DNA of 64,000 nucleotides, taken from NCBI GenBank assembly GCA_963575745.1, contig CAUYUJ010015710.1:126950-190949 (forward strand). Direction: 5' to 3'. The DNA is from Prorocentrum cordatum. Its lineage: Eukaryota > Sar > Dinophyceae > Prorocentrales > Prorocentraceae. Made by a program: the position numbers and the translations under genes. Positions 63,266 to 64,000 of the stretch are shown piece after piece; position 1 is the first letter of the stretch, and each line of letters opens with the position of its first letter. Below the pieces are notes generated by a model. It was not told the origin of the DNA. It saw nothing but the letters and a program-made list of their open reading frames with translations, and did no database searches.

Positions 63266-64000
63266 CGGGGCGGCGAGGTAGAAGGCGGGCCGGTAGGCAA
63301 GAAAGAGCCAGCCAAGTAGGAGGCGCGAGAGCGACGCGAGGCAGGAGGGAGACAAGGGGATGGAGGCGGGAGGAAGGAAAAGGGGTCGCGACCGCATCGC
63401 CCAAATCAAAGTGAGGGCTCGATGCAGGAGGGCCAAAGCAAAATATCAGATCGTCGCGGGACCAAATCGGCGGGGGGGGGGGCGTAGGTGACCGCTGAGA
63501 GCGGCGCGGTGACCGCAGAGAGCGGGAGGGGGGGCGGCAGCGGGGCCGCTTGTTGCACTTCCAATGATGCCCTTCTCGAGCGCGGCCCAGGCAAGTAGCG
63601 CTTGCAAGCGCGACCCCCCTGGCCGGGTGCATTCGCGCAAGTCCTTCGGCGGACGCAGCCCTTAGATTTTGAGTCGATGGGCGCTCTGAACTTCCTGCGC
63701 GGATTGCGATCTAACTGCGCGGGTTGCAGCGCCGCGCCTGCCATGGAAAGAGGCGCGTCCGCGACGCGCGAGCGCGTGCGCGGCGTTCGCACTGCGCTGC
63801 GCTTGGAGCGAAAGGCGGGCGGCTGGGGGAGGGGGGGGGGGGGGGCGGGGCGGGCCAGGGCGCGGCGCGTTTTGCGGGCCAGGGCGCGGCGCGTTTTGTA
63901 GTCGCGAGCCCCGCGGGTTCGCATGGCGCATCTGGGCTGGCCGTGGCGCCCCGTGGGGCGTGGTTCTCGGTCATCCCCTGGTAGCTGTGCGCGGCGCTGG
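63266..64000. other. DNA without recognised gene
   Basis: Contains G runs and a tandem CGGGCCAGGGCGCGGCGCGTTTTG repeat (two 24-bp copies, 63850-63898). No coding motif. Confidence 0.5.

Overview
The window looks like nuclear DNA of a dinoflagellate. Four signs point that way. A relic of the dinoflagellate spliced leader lies in front of a retrotransposon (about 59514-59540, minus strand). Introns start with GC or GA and end in AG|G. There are two dinoflagellate-type LINEs. The DNA is GC-rich and full of trinucleotide microsatellites and foldback elements. The genus (Prorocentrum-like, Symbiodiniaceae or other) cannot be decided from the sequence alone. There is one assembly gap of 100 N at 1401-1500.

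The main host gene is easy to miss because its exons are only 36-85 bp long. On the minus strand, eight exons between 50016 and 9314 join in frame into 161 consecutive residues of an FMN-dependent 2-hydroxyacid (L-lactate, cytochrome-b2-like) dehydrogenase. They run from the TVDAP..GRRE block to the DGGIRRGAD block. The seven introns are 1.3-13.8 kb and hold most of the rest of the window. The N-terminal exons (above 50 kb) and the C-terminal exons (below 9.3 kb) were not found and may lie outside the window.

Layout by region. 1-9 kb: a (TAG)n block with the gap, a 101/102-bp satellite, an AAGCT-type minisatellite, a second (TAG)n block and a (GTC)n block. 9.3 kb: the last exon seen. 10-16 kb: small terminal-inverted-repeat elements and degenerate tandem repeats. 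17.4-22.4 kb: a compound minisatellite with higher-order structure. 23.2 kb: exon. 24.3-25.2 kb: (ATG)n and (GAG)n. 25.7-26.8 kb: decayed plus-strand gene fragment with an SH3-like module. 27.7-32.2 kb: a decayed LINE (LINE-B) between 130-bp direct repeats. 32.8-44.3 kb: five exons among foldback elements and microsatellites, plus a fragment of a second LINE at 43 kb. 45.1-47 kb: a 1.9-kb (CAT)n tract. 49.9 kb: first exon seen. 53.6-59.5 kb: a nearly intact minus-strand LINE (LINE-A) with ORF1, ORF2 (endonuclease, reverse transcriptase, RNase H) and the spliced-leader relic. 60-64 kb: GC-rich DNA with coding-like fragments and distant relatives of the satellite.

At least six families of short foldback or terminal-inverted-repeat elements recur here, several within 20-50 bp of the tiny exons. 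Most long open frames in the window are artefacts of trinucleotide repeats or of satellites whose unit is a multiple of three, and are not listed as genes.
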